Assembly: GCF_013870535.1 (NCBI RefSeq)
Contig: NZ_JACBXC010000004.1
Location: forward strand, 1-39,282
Length of the DNA stretch: 39,282 nucleotides
From: Streptomyces phytophilus
Lineage (GTDB): Bacteria > Actinomycetota > Actinomycetes > Streptomycetales > Streptomycetaceae
Direction of reading: 5' to 3'
Each line of letters starts with the position of its first letter. The stretch's first letter is position 1. The notes under the pieces are model-generated. The model saw only the letters and a list, made by a program, of their open reading frames with translations. It ran no database searches and had not been told where the DNA came from. The position numbers were made by a program, and so were the translations under genes. Shown here one piece after another: positions 17,493-27,143 of this stretch.

Positions 17493-17521
17493 TCCGTATA
17501 GGTGAAATCTGCGGACTCACC
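17493..17521. promoter_or_regulatory. Partial copy of the TetR operator upstream of the MIP channel gene
   Basis: Bases 17493-17506 (TCCGTATAGGTGAA) are identical to 14698-14711 at the left edge of the twin operators. A TCACC follows at 17517-17521, giving GGTGA and TCACC half-sites 11 bases apart instead of 8. It may be a weak second target of the same TetR protein or a shared promoter element. Confidence 0.4.
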
Positions 17522-17598
17522 GGCGCGTCCACCCCGAATTACCCTGCGTTTCGGGTGAGGAATTGAAAGCTCCGCTGCTTTCTGACCGAGGAGGGTAC

Positions 17599-18486
17599 AT
17601 GGCTGAACGCATCGTTCGTCGACGCGGATATCGAGAAGGACTCGGCGGCGAGATGGCTGCCGAGTTCCTGGGCACGTTCGTCCTGATTCTGCTGGGTGTC
17701 GGGTCGGTGGCTGTCGCAGTCGCCGGTCTGCCGGGATCAGGCCGGCAAACCGGCGACTTCGGGCCCGCCAACTGGCTCATCATCTCGTGGGGATGGGGCC
17801 TCGCCGTGGTATTCGGCGTGTATGTGGCAGGAGGTATCAGTGGAGCCCACATCAATCCCGCAGTGACCCTCGGGTTCGCGGCTCGACGGGATTTCCCCTG
17901 GAGGAAGGTCCTGCCCTACTGGTTGGCGCAGGTCGTGGGCGCCTTCGTCGCCGCCGCGCTCGTCTACGCGACCTACAGGTGGGCCATCGACGCGGCCATC
18001 ACAAAGGCGGGTGTCACGCGGGACAAATCGCTGCCCACATACTCGATCTTCGCCACGTTCCCCGCCGAATACTTCGGAGACTCCTGGTGGGGTCCCTTGC
18101 TCGACCAGATCGTGGGGACCGGCATCCTGCTTCTGCTGATCTGCGCACTCATCGACAAGCGCAATACTGCCCCGATGTCCAATCTCCATCCGTTCCTCAT
18201 CGGTTTGGTGGTCGTCGCGATCGGGTTGACCTTCGGCACAAACGCAGGGTACGCAATCAATCCCGCACGTGACTTCGGCCCCCGATTGTTTACGTATTTC
18301 GAAGGCTGGGGCTCTATTGCCTTCCCCGGTACGTTCGAGTGGTTCAGCGGCTATTGGTGGATCCCCATTGTCGGCCCGCTCATCGGCGGACTCGCCGGTG
18401 TCGCGGTGTACGACCTTCTCATCTCTCCGCTGATCAAGGCCAGGAGCGTAGAGCCCGAAGAAGGTCCCGCCACCGAGGAGCCGTAG
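17599..18486 (+). CDS. MIP family channel (aquaporin/glycerol facilitator)
   Basis: A 295-residue membrane channel. Both NPA boxes of the major intrinsic protein family are present: SGAHINPAVTLGF in the first half and AINPARDFGP in the second. The Asp after the second NPAR (NPARDFGPR) is the hallmark of glycerol facilitators, so glycerol uptake is more likely than pure water transport. Six helices can be traced, starting EFLGTFVLILLGVGSVAV. GAGGAGGG lies four bases before ATG 17599, making this start preferable to the in-frame ATG at 17563. In Streptomyces such a gene usually precedes glpK; here the kinase survives only as a fragment. Third-position GC is lower than in neighbours (ttc/ttt, att codons), hinting at a different history. 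Confidence 0.92.
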   Translation: MAERIVRRRGYREGLGGEMAAEFLGTFVLILLGVGSVAVAVAGLPGSGRQTGDFGPANWLIISWGWGLAVVFGVYVAGGISGAHINPAVTLGFAARRDFPWRKVLPYWLAQVVGAFVAAALVYATYRWAIDAAITKAGVTRDKSLPTYSIFATFPAEYFGDSWWGPLLDQIVGTGILLLLICALIDKRNTAPMSNLHPFLIGLVVVAIGLTFGTNAGYAINPARDFGPRLFTYFEGWGSIAFPGTFEWFSGYWWIPIVGPLIGGLAGVAVYDLLISPLIKARSVEPEEGPATEEP

Positions 18487-18540
18487 AACACGAAGCAGGC
18501 TCCGTGCGGCAGTGGCAGCACCCGGATGACCGTACTCCAC

Positions 18541-18584
18541 GGGCGCGCGCACCGGACTCATTCGATGGTTCGGTGCGGGCGCCC
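18541..18584 (+). terminator. Intrinsic terminator after the MIP gene
   Basis: GGGCGCGCGCACCG pairs with CGGTGCGGGCGCCC, 14 bp with one mismatch, around a 16-base loop, 55 bases after the channel stop. In a functional glpF-glpK operon a terminator here would be unexpected, so it may reflect separate transcription of the kinase. Confidence 0.55.
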
Positions 18585-18647
18585 TGCCTGACCCGAAACG
18601 TCCCCCAGAGCGTGATGACACCAGGGCCAGGAGAGGAGGCGACAACC

Positions 18648-18835
18648 ATGCCCGAATTCGTCGGCACTGGACCGGGGGACCACCAGCACGCGCTTCATGA
18701 TCTTCGATCACGCAGGCATGAGGTGGCCGTGCAGCCACTCGTCGAGCGCCATCAGATCCCGCCGCAGTCCGGTTGGGTCGAGCACGACCCGGTGGAGATC
18801 TGGGAGCACACCAACACGGCGATCCAAAAACGCCC
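18648..18835 (+). pseudogene. glpK: Glycerol kinase N-terminal fragment (glpK remnant)
   Basis: The start ATG and its ribosome site GGAGAGGAGG are intact, and the first codons give MPEFVGT. The diagnostic glycerol kinase motif TTSTRFMIFDHAG is present but in a different frame (about 18680-18715). The sequence then returns to the first frame for SGWVEHDPVEIWEHTNTAIQ. Two compensating indels therefore break the gene, and homology ends after ~60 of the usual ~505 residues. The ATP-binding and glycerol-binding domains are gone. Its place directly after the glycerol facilitator confirms the identity; the operon has lost its kinase here. Confidence 0.75.
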
Positions 18836-19918
18836 TCCGAAGCGGAGGACGGTCCGCGTTCCCGGGCAGCTGCTGGCCGAGCCGCCCGGCCTGGACCGCG
18901 AGACTGGGCGGCGGCCGACCCGGACCGCTTCACCGTCCCGGACCAGCGCCTCACCCGGTTCAGGGCCGCGGGCCTGACCATCAACGAACGGCCCGCCGAG
19001 CCCGCCAGCCAGGATGTGCGTGCTCAGCACTCCCGCGGCCTCGCAGGAGTGCTGAGCGCCTACAGGGCCAGGCCGTAGCCCGGTCACTCCCACGGACCAT
19101 GGGAACGTTCGGGAACCCTGCCGGCCACCACCCCGGAAGGGGGCACTTGCCATCGTAGAACGCTCAGCCCGCGCCGAGCCGCTCCGCGAGACCGCAGCGT
19201 GTCCCCACCGCCTGCGCAGCACCAGGACTCCGTCCGGGCGGGACAATCTGCCCCGGACACTGGCGAGTACCGCGAAGGCCCTGGAGGACGCAGCAGGAGT
19301 TTCGCCGGACCGACGCGGCTTCGTCATCGCCTCACTGGGCACGCTCACCGCCGCCCACTGGCCGCCACCACCGAAGCCGCCGCCATGCAGTGCCCATCGA
19401 GGGGTTGCTGGACCGCGCCATGGAGCACCTCCTCACGCTGATCGCCGACACGATCGAAGGCGTGTCAGCCTGGGAGTAGCGCCTTTGCCGCCGCCCTTGA
19501 TATCGGCGACGCCGAGGGCGGCCGGCCCGGGACAGCAAATGGAGGGATCCGGCCTGGGCGCTGGCACGCCCGCGAGACATGTCGCCAAGCACTACACCAT
19601 CTGGGCATCGCATCTGTCGGCCGCCGGAAAGCACGCCGCGTTCTGCGGCGGCGAGGGGCGTGGGTGAGCACCGGCCACGCCTGGATCGTGGGATGCGGGG
19701 CGGCCCCTGCGGGCAGGGCGAGCAACTCAACGGCGCGCCATGGCGGTACGGAGCCCGAGGCGGAGGGCAGGCGCAATGGCAAGGCCCGGCGCTCCTTGGC
19801 GAGGATGAAGAGGTCCCAGACGGCGAGCGGATCGAAGCGGGCGGAGGAGTCGGCCCAACTGCCGTGTTCGCCGGATGCCGGAACGCCTCGTGTGAGCGGA
19901 GGAGCGACGGGGCACCTG
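18836..19918. other. Gene graveyard between glpK and epimerase remnants
   Basis: No intact gene. Plus-strand scraps include DWAAADPDRFTVPDQRLTRF running to a stop at 19076-19078, and VPIEGLLDRAMEHLLTLIAD ending in a stop at 19477. Around 19690-19890 the minus strand reads FDPLAVWDLFILAKERRALP and continues open for about 50 codons. These have coding-like composition but no start, no consistent frame and no family I can name. Serial deletions in a once gene-rich stretch explain this best. Confidence 0.4.
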
Positions 19919-20568
19919 ATGTGCATGCGTGTCGCGATTACCGGGGCGAGCCGGACCATCGGTTCCGTCGTCGTGCAAGGTCTGCGTGTCAAGGACGCCT
20001 ACGGCCTCGCGGCTCGGGGCCTTCAGCTGCCCCACGACCCCGCCTGCCTCACCGAACTCGGAATCGGCGGTATCAGCCGGGTGATCGCCGGGCAGGGTGG
20101 CGCCGGCCTGCTCCCCGCTCCGGTACGCAGTGCCCGCCCTCGTACTCAGCGGGGCGCTCGGCCCGCTGCCGGCCCTGCTGAGGAACCGAGGGCTGACTAC
20201 CGCCACGGTTCACCCGACGATGTCGCCGTGGCGCTCCGCCGGCGCGTGGCGGATCCCTTCCATCTCACCGCCGATACGCCTGTGAGCGCGGCGGTCATCG
20301 CGGACGCGCTCGGTGCCAGGCCGGTGCACGTGCCCTTTGCGGCGGTACGCGCCGTCATGCCGGCTGCCTGGCATGCGCGCCTGCAGCAGCTCGGCACCGG
20401 GTGGCCGGGCATGGCCTTCGGGACGGCCCGGACGCGCCTGCCGGGGTGGTCGGGGGCATGAGGGAGGCCGCGTCCGGCGGGGCGCCCGTGTGGCAGCCGC
20501 GCACCGGGCTTGGCGCGCTTGGCGACGCCACCCACCGTGGTCCGGTGGCGGTGCGGCGGCTCCCGTGA
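19919..20568 (+). pseudogene. NAD(P)-dependent epimerase/SDR pseudogene
   Basis: The 5' end encodes a Rossmann start, MRVAITGASRTIGSVVVQGL, as in extended SDR sugar epimerases. The next ~75 codons do not resemble the family. C-terminal epimerase sequence then resumes with VADPFHLTADTPVSAAVIAD and AAWHARLQQLGTGWPGMAF. The last part, MREAASGGAPVW, is typical of the extreme C-terminus of Streptomyces epimerases but lies in another frame (20459-20568). An internal deletion plus at least one frameshift make it non-functional. Its final stop overlaps the GTG of the UbiA gene (GTGA), so the UbiA gene may once have been translationally coupled to it. Confidence 0.65.
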
Positions 20569-21398
20569 CCACCGATTCCGCTCAGGCGCGCCCCGGACCG
20601 TCGCCCGTGCTTGCGCTGCTCGCCGCAGCCCACGGCGGGCCCGCCCTGGCGGTCACCGCCGTCACGGCCCTGCTCGCGGTCCGCGCGGACCTGCAGCCGC
20701 TCGACGCCGTCGTCGTCACCGGGGCGGTGTTCACCGGTCAGTTGACGATCGGCTGGGGCAACGACCTGCGCGATCTCTCTCGCGACCGTGTCGTCGGCCG
20801 CACCGACAAGCCGCTGGCCACCGGCGCCCTCCCGGTCGGCTGGGCGGTGCGTGCCGTGGCCACCGCCGCGCTCGCGTGTCTCGTACTGTCCGTGCTCTGC
20901 GGCTGGCGCAGTGCGCTGGTCAACGTCGTCCTCGGCACCGGTGCGGGCCACGTCTACAACCTCGGGCTCAAGGCCACCTCGTGGTCCTGGGTACCGTACG
21001 TCAGTGGCTTCGGGACGCTCCCGTCGATCGTCGCCCTCGCCGGCCCCACCCCGGTCTGGGCACCGCTGTGGATGACCGGTGCCGGGGCCGCGCTCGGCGT
21101 CGGGGCGCATCTGCTCAACGCCCTGCCCGACCTCGCCGACGACGCACGCACCGGCGTCCGCAGCCTGCCCCACCGGCTCGGCGGACGGCGCTCGCGCGTC
21201 CTGGCCGCGGTGCTGCTGCCGGCAGCCTCGCTGCTCGCCGTGCTCGGTCCCGCCGGTACCCCCTCGTGGTGGGCAGGGGCGTCCCTCGCACCGGTGGTCG
21301 TCCTCGCGGTGTTCACGCTGGCCGCCCGGGGGCGCACCCCCTTCCGGGCCGCGTTGGCCATCGCCCTGCTCGACGTCGTGCTGCTCGTGGCCGGCTGA
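20565..21398 (+). CDS. UbiA family prenyltransferase
   Basis: A 277-residue integral membrane prenyltransferase expected to attach an isoprenoid chain to an aromatic acceptor using Mg2+ and a prenyl diphosphate. The first Asp-rich motif is NDLRDLSRDRVVGRTDKPLA, matching NxxxDxxxD. The second is LPDLADDARTG (DxxxD). About eight hydrophobic helices surround these loops. GTG 20565 starts right before the helix-bearing region and overlaps the stop of the epimerase remnant. The gene is the first of four consecutive plus-strand genes with a type III PKS, an ICMT-like methyltransferase and a FAD oxidoreductase. The PKS product is the obvious candidate acceptor, which is inference. Menaquinone-type roles are less likely in this context. 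Confidence 0.88.
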   Translation: MTTDSAQARPGPSPVLALLAAAHGGPALAVTAVTALLAVRADLQPLDAVVVTGAVFTGQLTIGWGNDLRDLSRDRVVGRTDKPLATGALPVGWAVRAVATAALACLVLSVLCGWRSALVNVVLGTGAGHVYNLGLKATSWSWVPYVSGFGTLPSIVALAGPTPVWAPLWMTGAGAALGVGAHLLNALPDLADDARTGVRSLPHRLGGRRSRVLAAVLLPAASLLAVLGPAGTPSWWAGASLAPVVVLAVFTLAARGRTPFRAALAIALLDVVLLVAG

Positions 21399-21493
21399 TG
21401 GCGTCAGCACCCGCTCACCCGCACCGTCGCGCTCGGCCTCGGCCGGGCGCTTGTCGTACCCACTCGTCCGATCGGCCCGACCCGGGAGCCAGC

Positions 21494-22582
21494 ATGACCA
21501 TACGCGTCCTCAGCGTGCACGGCGTCCTGCCCGAGCACCGCTACCGGCAGGAGGAGATCACCGAGTCATTCGCCACCGCGCTGGCCGAGGGCACGCTCGA
21601 TCGCCGCGTCGTCGAGCGGCTGCACCGCAACGCGTGCGTCGAGAGCCGGCACACCGTGCTCCCGCTGGAGGAGTACGCCCGGCTCGGGGACTTCGGCCGG
21701 TCGAACGACGTCTTCATCCGGGCCGGCGTCGAACTCGGCAGTCGCGCGGTGGTCGAAGCGCTCAAGGACGTCGGCCTCACGTCGGCCGACGTCGACTACA
21801 TCGTGTCGTGCACGGTGACCGGCCTGGCCGTTCCCTCGCTCGAAGCCCGCGTCGCGGCGGAGATCGGGCTGCGCCCCGACGTGGTGCGCCTGCCCCTCGT
21901 CGGCCTTGGCTGCGTCGCCGGCGCGGCCGGCATCGCCCGCCTGCGCGACCTGCTGCGCAGCGACCCGGACGGGGTCGCGGTGCTGATGTCGGTCGAACTG
22001 TGTTCGCTCACCCTTCAGCGTGACGACACCTCGTTCGCCAACCTCGTGGCAAGCGGTCTGTTCGGGGACGGTGCCGCGGCGGTGGTCGCCGTCGGCCCCG
22101 AACACCCGCTTGCGCAGTCCGACGACCCCGCCCGCCCCGAGGTGCTCGCCTCGCGCAGCCGTCTCTACCCCGAATCGGAGCGCGCGATGGGCTGGGACAT
22201 CGGTGCCGGCGGCTTCCGGATCGTGCTCGACTCCTCGGTCCCCGACCTGGTGCGCCGGTACGTCGGCGAAGACGTCCGCGGCTTCCTCGCCGACCACGGA
22301 CTGACCGGCGAGGACCTCGGCTGGTACGTCGCACACCCCGGCGGCCCCAAGGTCCTGGAGGCCCTGCAGGAAGCCCTCGGCGTCGAGCGGGACGCCCTGA
22401 GGCTGACCTGGGACTCGCTGCGCCGGATCGGCAACCTGTCCTCCGCCTCGGTGCTGCACGTCCTGGCGGACACGCTCGCCCACCGCCCGCCCCCGCCCGG
22501 ATCCCACGGGCTCATGCTTGCCATGGGCCCCGGCTTCTGCTCTGAACTCGTCCTCCTGCGCGCCCCCGGGGGTGAGAGGTGA
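21494..22582 (+). CDS. Type III polyketide synthase (srsA-like)
   Basis: A 362-residue chalcone synthase-superfamily enzyme that would extend an acyl-CoA with malonyl-type units to a resorcinol, pyrone or related product. The catalytic triad is complete: Cys140 in LGLGCVAGAAG context, His281 in WYVAHPGGPK and Asn314 in RRIGNLSSAS. Length is normal. ATG 21494 has GGGAG eight bases upstream and matches the usual N-terminus; an in-frame ATG at 21398 overlaps the UbiA stop (TGATG) and would add 32 disordered residues. The downstream methyltransferase overlaps by four bases. The PKS, ICMT-like and flavoprotein order is that of S. griseus srsABC, which makes alkylresorcinol-derived methoxyquinone lipids. 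Starter unit and chain length cannot be read from sequence. Confidence 0.92.
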   Translation: MTIRVLSVHGVLPEHRYRQEEITESFATALAEGTLDRRVVERLHRNACVESRHTVLPLEEYARLGDFGRSNDVFIRAGVELGSRAVVEALKDVGLTSADVDYIVSCTVTGLAVPSLEARVAAEIGLRPDVVRLPLVGLGCVAGAAGIARLRDLLRSDPDGVAVLMSVELCSLTLQRDDTSFANLVASGLFGDGAAAVVAVGPEHPLAQSDDPARPEVLASRSRLYPESERAMGWDIGAGGFRIVLDSSVPDLVRRYVGEDVRGFLADHGLTGEDLGWYVAHPGGPKVLEALQEALGVERDALRLTWDSLRRIGNLSSASVLHVLADTLAHRPPPPGSHGLMLAMGPGFCSELVLLRAPGGER

Positions 22583-23097
22583 GCGGCGAGGTCCTGTTCA
22601 CCGCCCTGGTCCTGGCCGTCGGCCTGGAGCGGGTCGCCGAACTTGTCGTCTCCCAGCGCAACGCCGCTTGGAGCATCGCGCGGGGCGGCGTGGAGTCCGG
22701 GCGAGGCCACTACCCGTTCATGGTGGTGCTGCACACGGGCCTGCTTGCCGGCGCGCTCGTGGAGGTGTGGGTGCGGCGGCCGGACACCGCACCGGTCCTC
22801 GCCTGGGCCATGCTCCTGCTCGTCGCGGCCTCACAGGCGCTGCGCTGGTGGTGCATTGCCACCCTGGGCCGGCAGTGGAACACCCGGGTGATCGTTGTGC
22901 CCGGCAGTCCGCGCGTGACCGGCGGCCCCTACCGCTGGTTCTCGCACCCGAATTACGTCGCCGTCGTCGTCGAGGGCCTCGCGCTGCCGCTGGTGCACTC
23001 GGCCTGGATCACGGCAGTCGTCTTCACCATGCTGAACGGGTTCCTGCTCACCACCCGCATGCGCGTCGAGGACGCCGCCCTGGCACGGCTGGCCTGA
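22579..23097 (+). CDS. Isoprenylcysteine carboxyl methyltransferase-like enzyme (srsB-like)
   Basis: A 172-residue membrane methyltransferase of the ICMT/PEMT type. Four or five hydrophobic helices precede the SAM-binding signature VTGGPYRWFSHPNYVAVVVE, and a Glu near the C-terminus (RVEDAAL) matches the family. Bacteria with this operon do not prenylate cysteine; in the srs pathway the equivalent enzyme O-methylates an alkylresorcinol in the membrane. I infer the same here. The GTG start overlaps the PKS stop (GTGA), which implies tight coupling of synthesis and methylation. The next gene begins 10 bases after the stop. Confidence 0.88.
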   Translation: MSGEVLFTALVLAVGLERVAELVVSQRNAAWSIARGGVESGRGHYPFMVVLHTGLLAGALVEVWVRRPDTAPVLAWAMLLLVAASQALRWWCIATLGRQWNTRVIVVPGSPRVTGGPYRWFSHPNYVAVVVEGLALPLVHSAWITAVVFTMLNGFLLTTRMRVEDAALARLA

Positions 23098-23107
23098 GGA
23101 GGCGCGC

Positions 23108-24136
23108 ATGGACCTGCTCATCGCCGGCGCCGGACCCGCGGGTCTCGCCACGGCCGTGCACGCGGCCCGGGCGGGGCTCGACGTCGCCGTCTGGGAGCAG
23201 CGCGCCGGCACCGTCGACAAGGCGTGCGGCGAAGGGCTGATGCCGGGTGCCGTCGCCGCCCTGGCGGCGCTCGGCGTACACCCGCCGGGGCACGACCTGC
23301 GGGGCATCCGGTACGTCGCCGGACCGCACCGGGTCGACGCAGACTTCCGGGCGGGCCCGGGCCGCGGGGTGCGCCGCACCGCGCTGCACACGGCGCTGCG
23401 CGAGGCGGCGCTGGACGCGGGCGTGCGGGTCGAGCAGCGCACGGTGCGCCGTGTCGAGCAGGACGACGACGGTGTCGTGGTCGACGGGACCCGCACCGGC
23501 CACCTCGCCGCTGCCGACGGCCTGCACTCTCCGATCCGCCGAGCCCTGGGCCTGCACCGGCCTCACCGGGCCCGCCTGAGGCACGGGCTGCGGCGTCACT
23601 ACAGGCTCGCCCCCTGGAGCGACTACGTCGAGGTGCACTGGGCCCGTGACGCGGAGGTCTATGTGACGCCGGTGGCCGACGACCTCGTAAGCGTCGCGGT
23701 GCTCACCACCGCCCGCAGACCGTACGACGACCACCTTGCCGCCTTCCCCGCGTTGCTGGAGCGGCTGGCCGGAGTCGGCACCGCCGGGCCGGTGCGCGGG
23801 GCGGGCCCGCTCCGCCAGGATGCGAGCGCGCGCACGGCCGGCCGGGTGCTGCTCGTCGGCGATGCGGCCGGCTACGTGGACGCGCTGACCGGCGAGGGCA
23901 TCGCGCTGGCGCTCGCCCAGGCGTCGGCGGCGGTGCGAGCAGTCGTGAGCGGCGACCTGATGGCCTACGAACGGGAGTGGTGGCGAATCACCCGGCGATA
24001 TCGCTGGCTGACCCGGGCGCTGCTCGGCGCGACGAGGATGCCCCCGGTCCGGGCAGCACTGGTGCCCGCGGCGCGGCGGCTGCCGTGGTTGTTCGCCGCG
24101 ACCGTCGACGCGCTCGCGCATCCGGCACGGACGTGA
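23108..24136 (+). CDS. FAD-dependent oxidoreductase/hydroxylase (srsC-like, GGR family fold)
   Basis: A 342-residue flavoprotein. The N-terminal GAGPAGLATAVHAARAGLDV and Glu in WEQRAG bind FAD. KACGEGLMPGAVAAL and the late GDAAGYVDALTGEGIALAL are typical of the geranylgeranyl reductase-like branch of the PHBH fold. In the srs operon the corresponding protein hydroxylates the methylated alkylresorcinol, giving a hydroquinone that oxidises to a quinone. With a UbiA enzyme in this operon, reduction of a prenyl chain is an alternative. The C-terminus (RRYRWLTRALLG) is amphipathic and may associate with the membrane. AGGAGGC precedes ATG 23108. It is the last gene of the operon; hairpins follow. 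Confidence 0.85.
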   Translation: MDLLIAGAGPAGLATAVHAARAGLDVAVWEQRAGTVDKACGEGLMPGAVAALAALGVHPPGHDLRGIRYVAGPHRVDADFRAGPGRGVRRTALHTALREAALDAGVRVEQRTVRRVEQDDDGVVVDGTRTGHLAAADGLHSPIRRALGLHRPHRARLRHGLRRHYRLAPWSDYVEVHWARDAEVYVTPVADDLVSVAVLTTARRPYDDHLAAFPALLERLAGVGTAGPVRGAGPLRQDASARTAGRVLLVGDAAGYVDALTGEGIALALAQASAAVRAVVSGDLMAYEREWWRITRRYRWLTRALLGATRMPPVRAALVPAARRLPWLFAATVDALAHPART

Positions 24137-24525
24137 CCCGGCCCCCGGCCACTGTCCCCGTCCCTTCGGACTGCCTCTCCATCGCTCCTGATCCCGGGCG
24201 GCCACCACCGGCTGCCGCGTGTTGTGCCGTCGCGGACATGGCGTGTGGGACCTGCCGGCCGGTGGCACCCGCACGCGGGTGCGGCACCTGCGACCGGATC
24301 GAGCGTTCGATCGGCCCGGAGCGGGAGTCCAACCACGTGTGAGACACGGCGGCAGCCGCACGATGGAGCGCTGCGAGACCGTACACCCACTGCCCGACCG
24401 GCCCCTGCCGGGCCACCCCGCCACCGGGCCGCCCCCCGCCGGGCCGTCACCATCGGCGCCGGGCATCTCATCCGCCGCTCGCATCATTGACGTGAGCACG
24501 GCACAAGAGGAGCATGGAAGCGGAT
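24137..24525. other. Intergenic region between PKS operon and cellulase
   Basis: I see no gene here. It holds two hairpins just after the PKS operon and the leader of the cellulase gene. TTGACG at 24487-24492 resembles a -35 element, but no convincing -10 lies at the correct distance. Short plus-strand frames in this stretch are not supported by homology. Confidence 0.4.
24261..24312 (+). terminator. Probable terminator of the PKS operon
   Basis: Two adjacent hairpins: GCACCCG with CGGGTGC (24265-24282, loop of four), flanked by GGTG and CACC, followed by GATCGA with TCGATC (24297-24312, loop of four). They begin about 125 bases after the oxidoreductase stop. Confidence 0.45.
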
Positions 24526-24539
24526 TGGGAGCGCTCCCA
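24526..24539. promoter_or_regulatory. CebR-type operator (cellulose utilisation box)
   Basis: TGGGAGCGCTCCCA is a perfect 14-bp palindrome, 46 bases before the GH9 start. It is identical to the established binding consensus of CebR, the LacI-type cellobiose-responsive repressor of Streptomyces. The cebR gene is not in this window. Confidence 0.9.
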
Positions 24540-24561
24540 TTTCATGCCGGGATCCCGCTGA

Positions 24562-26580
<2,019 letters not shown>

Positions 26581-27027
26581 ACCGTCCGTGCTGGTCGTAA
26601 CGGCGACGGCGGTGTGGCAGCCGCCCCGCGGACACCCGGTGGCCATGCCGTCGCGCCGGCTCGCGAGAGCAGCGGATCGAGCACCACCGGGCGGCGGTTC
26701 CGACCGGGCAGGTGCGGGCTTGGCGGGAGGCCGCCGGGATCCGCACCTTCTGCCGGGCCCGCGTCCGAGCCGGCGACGCACCGGTTGCCACGGATGGGGC
26801 GGACTGGCCGCAGTGGGCCGAGTCGCATGCGGAGCAACCGACCCGCTCCAGGACTCCTTGCACACTCCACCGAATCCACCAGCAGGTCGGGAGGTGCCGT
26901 GTGAATGGGCGAATGTCGATCTCTACGCCTGCCCGTGGCCGTTCGTCACCGAAGGCCACCGGACTCGCCTCGATGACGACCCGGCCGATCCGCACACGTA
27001 ATCCGGCCCTGTCCGGCCCGTAGACGA
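26581..27027. other. Decayed intergenic DNA after the cellulase
   Basis: No intact gene. A plus-strand stretch (26712 onwards) reads VRAWREAAGIRTFCRARV and ATDGADWPQWAESHAEQ. This looks like part of a small soluble protein, with a change of frame afterwards (TPPNPPAGREV). No CBM2 or FnIII sequence is visible in any frame. The minus strand is open here but shows no recognisable domain. Confidence 0.35.
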
Positions 27028-27058
27028 CTTCGCCCTGTCCGGGAAGGACGGGGCGAAG
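27028..27058 (-). terminator. Intrinsic terminator of murE
   Basis: CTTCGCCCTGTCC pairs with GGACGGGGCGAAG around a five-base loop, 13 bp with one G-U-type position. It lies about 85 bases past the murE stop in the direction of its transcription. Confidence 0.65.
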
Positions 27059-27143
27059 GGTTTCTGCGGCGATGGTGAACGGGGTTTCCCTACGTTCCCC
27101 GGCTCCGAGGACAGCCTTGTGGGCGTCCGGTAGCAGCGCGCTC

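Noticed and set aside
16820-17562. Possible small genes between tetR and the MIP gene
   Set aside because: Only short segments resemble protein, in changing frames and without starts; treated as remnants.
18487-20564. Insertion sequence or prophage as the cause of the graveyard
   Set aside because: I found no transposase motif, no paired terminal repeats with target duplication and no integrase or tRNA target.
24487-24520. Sigma-70-type promoter before the cellulase
   Set aside because: TTGACG is a good -35, but no TANNNT-like -10 lies 16-19 bases downstream, so I did not annotate it.
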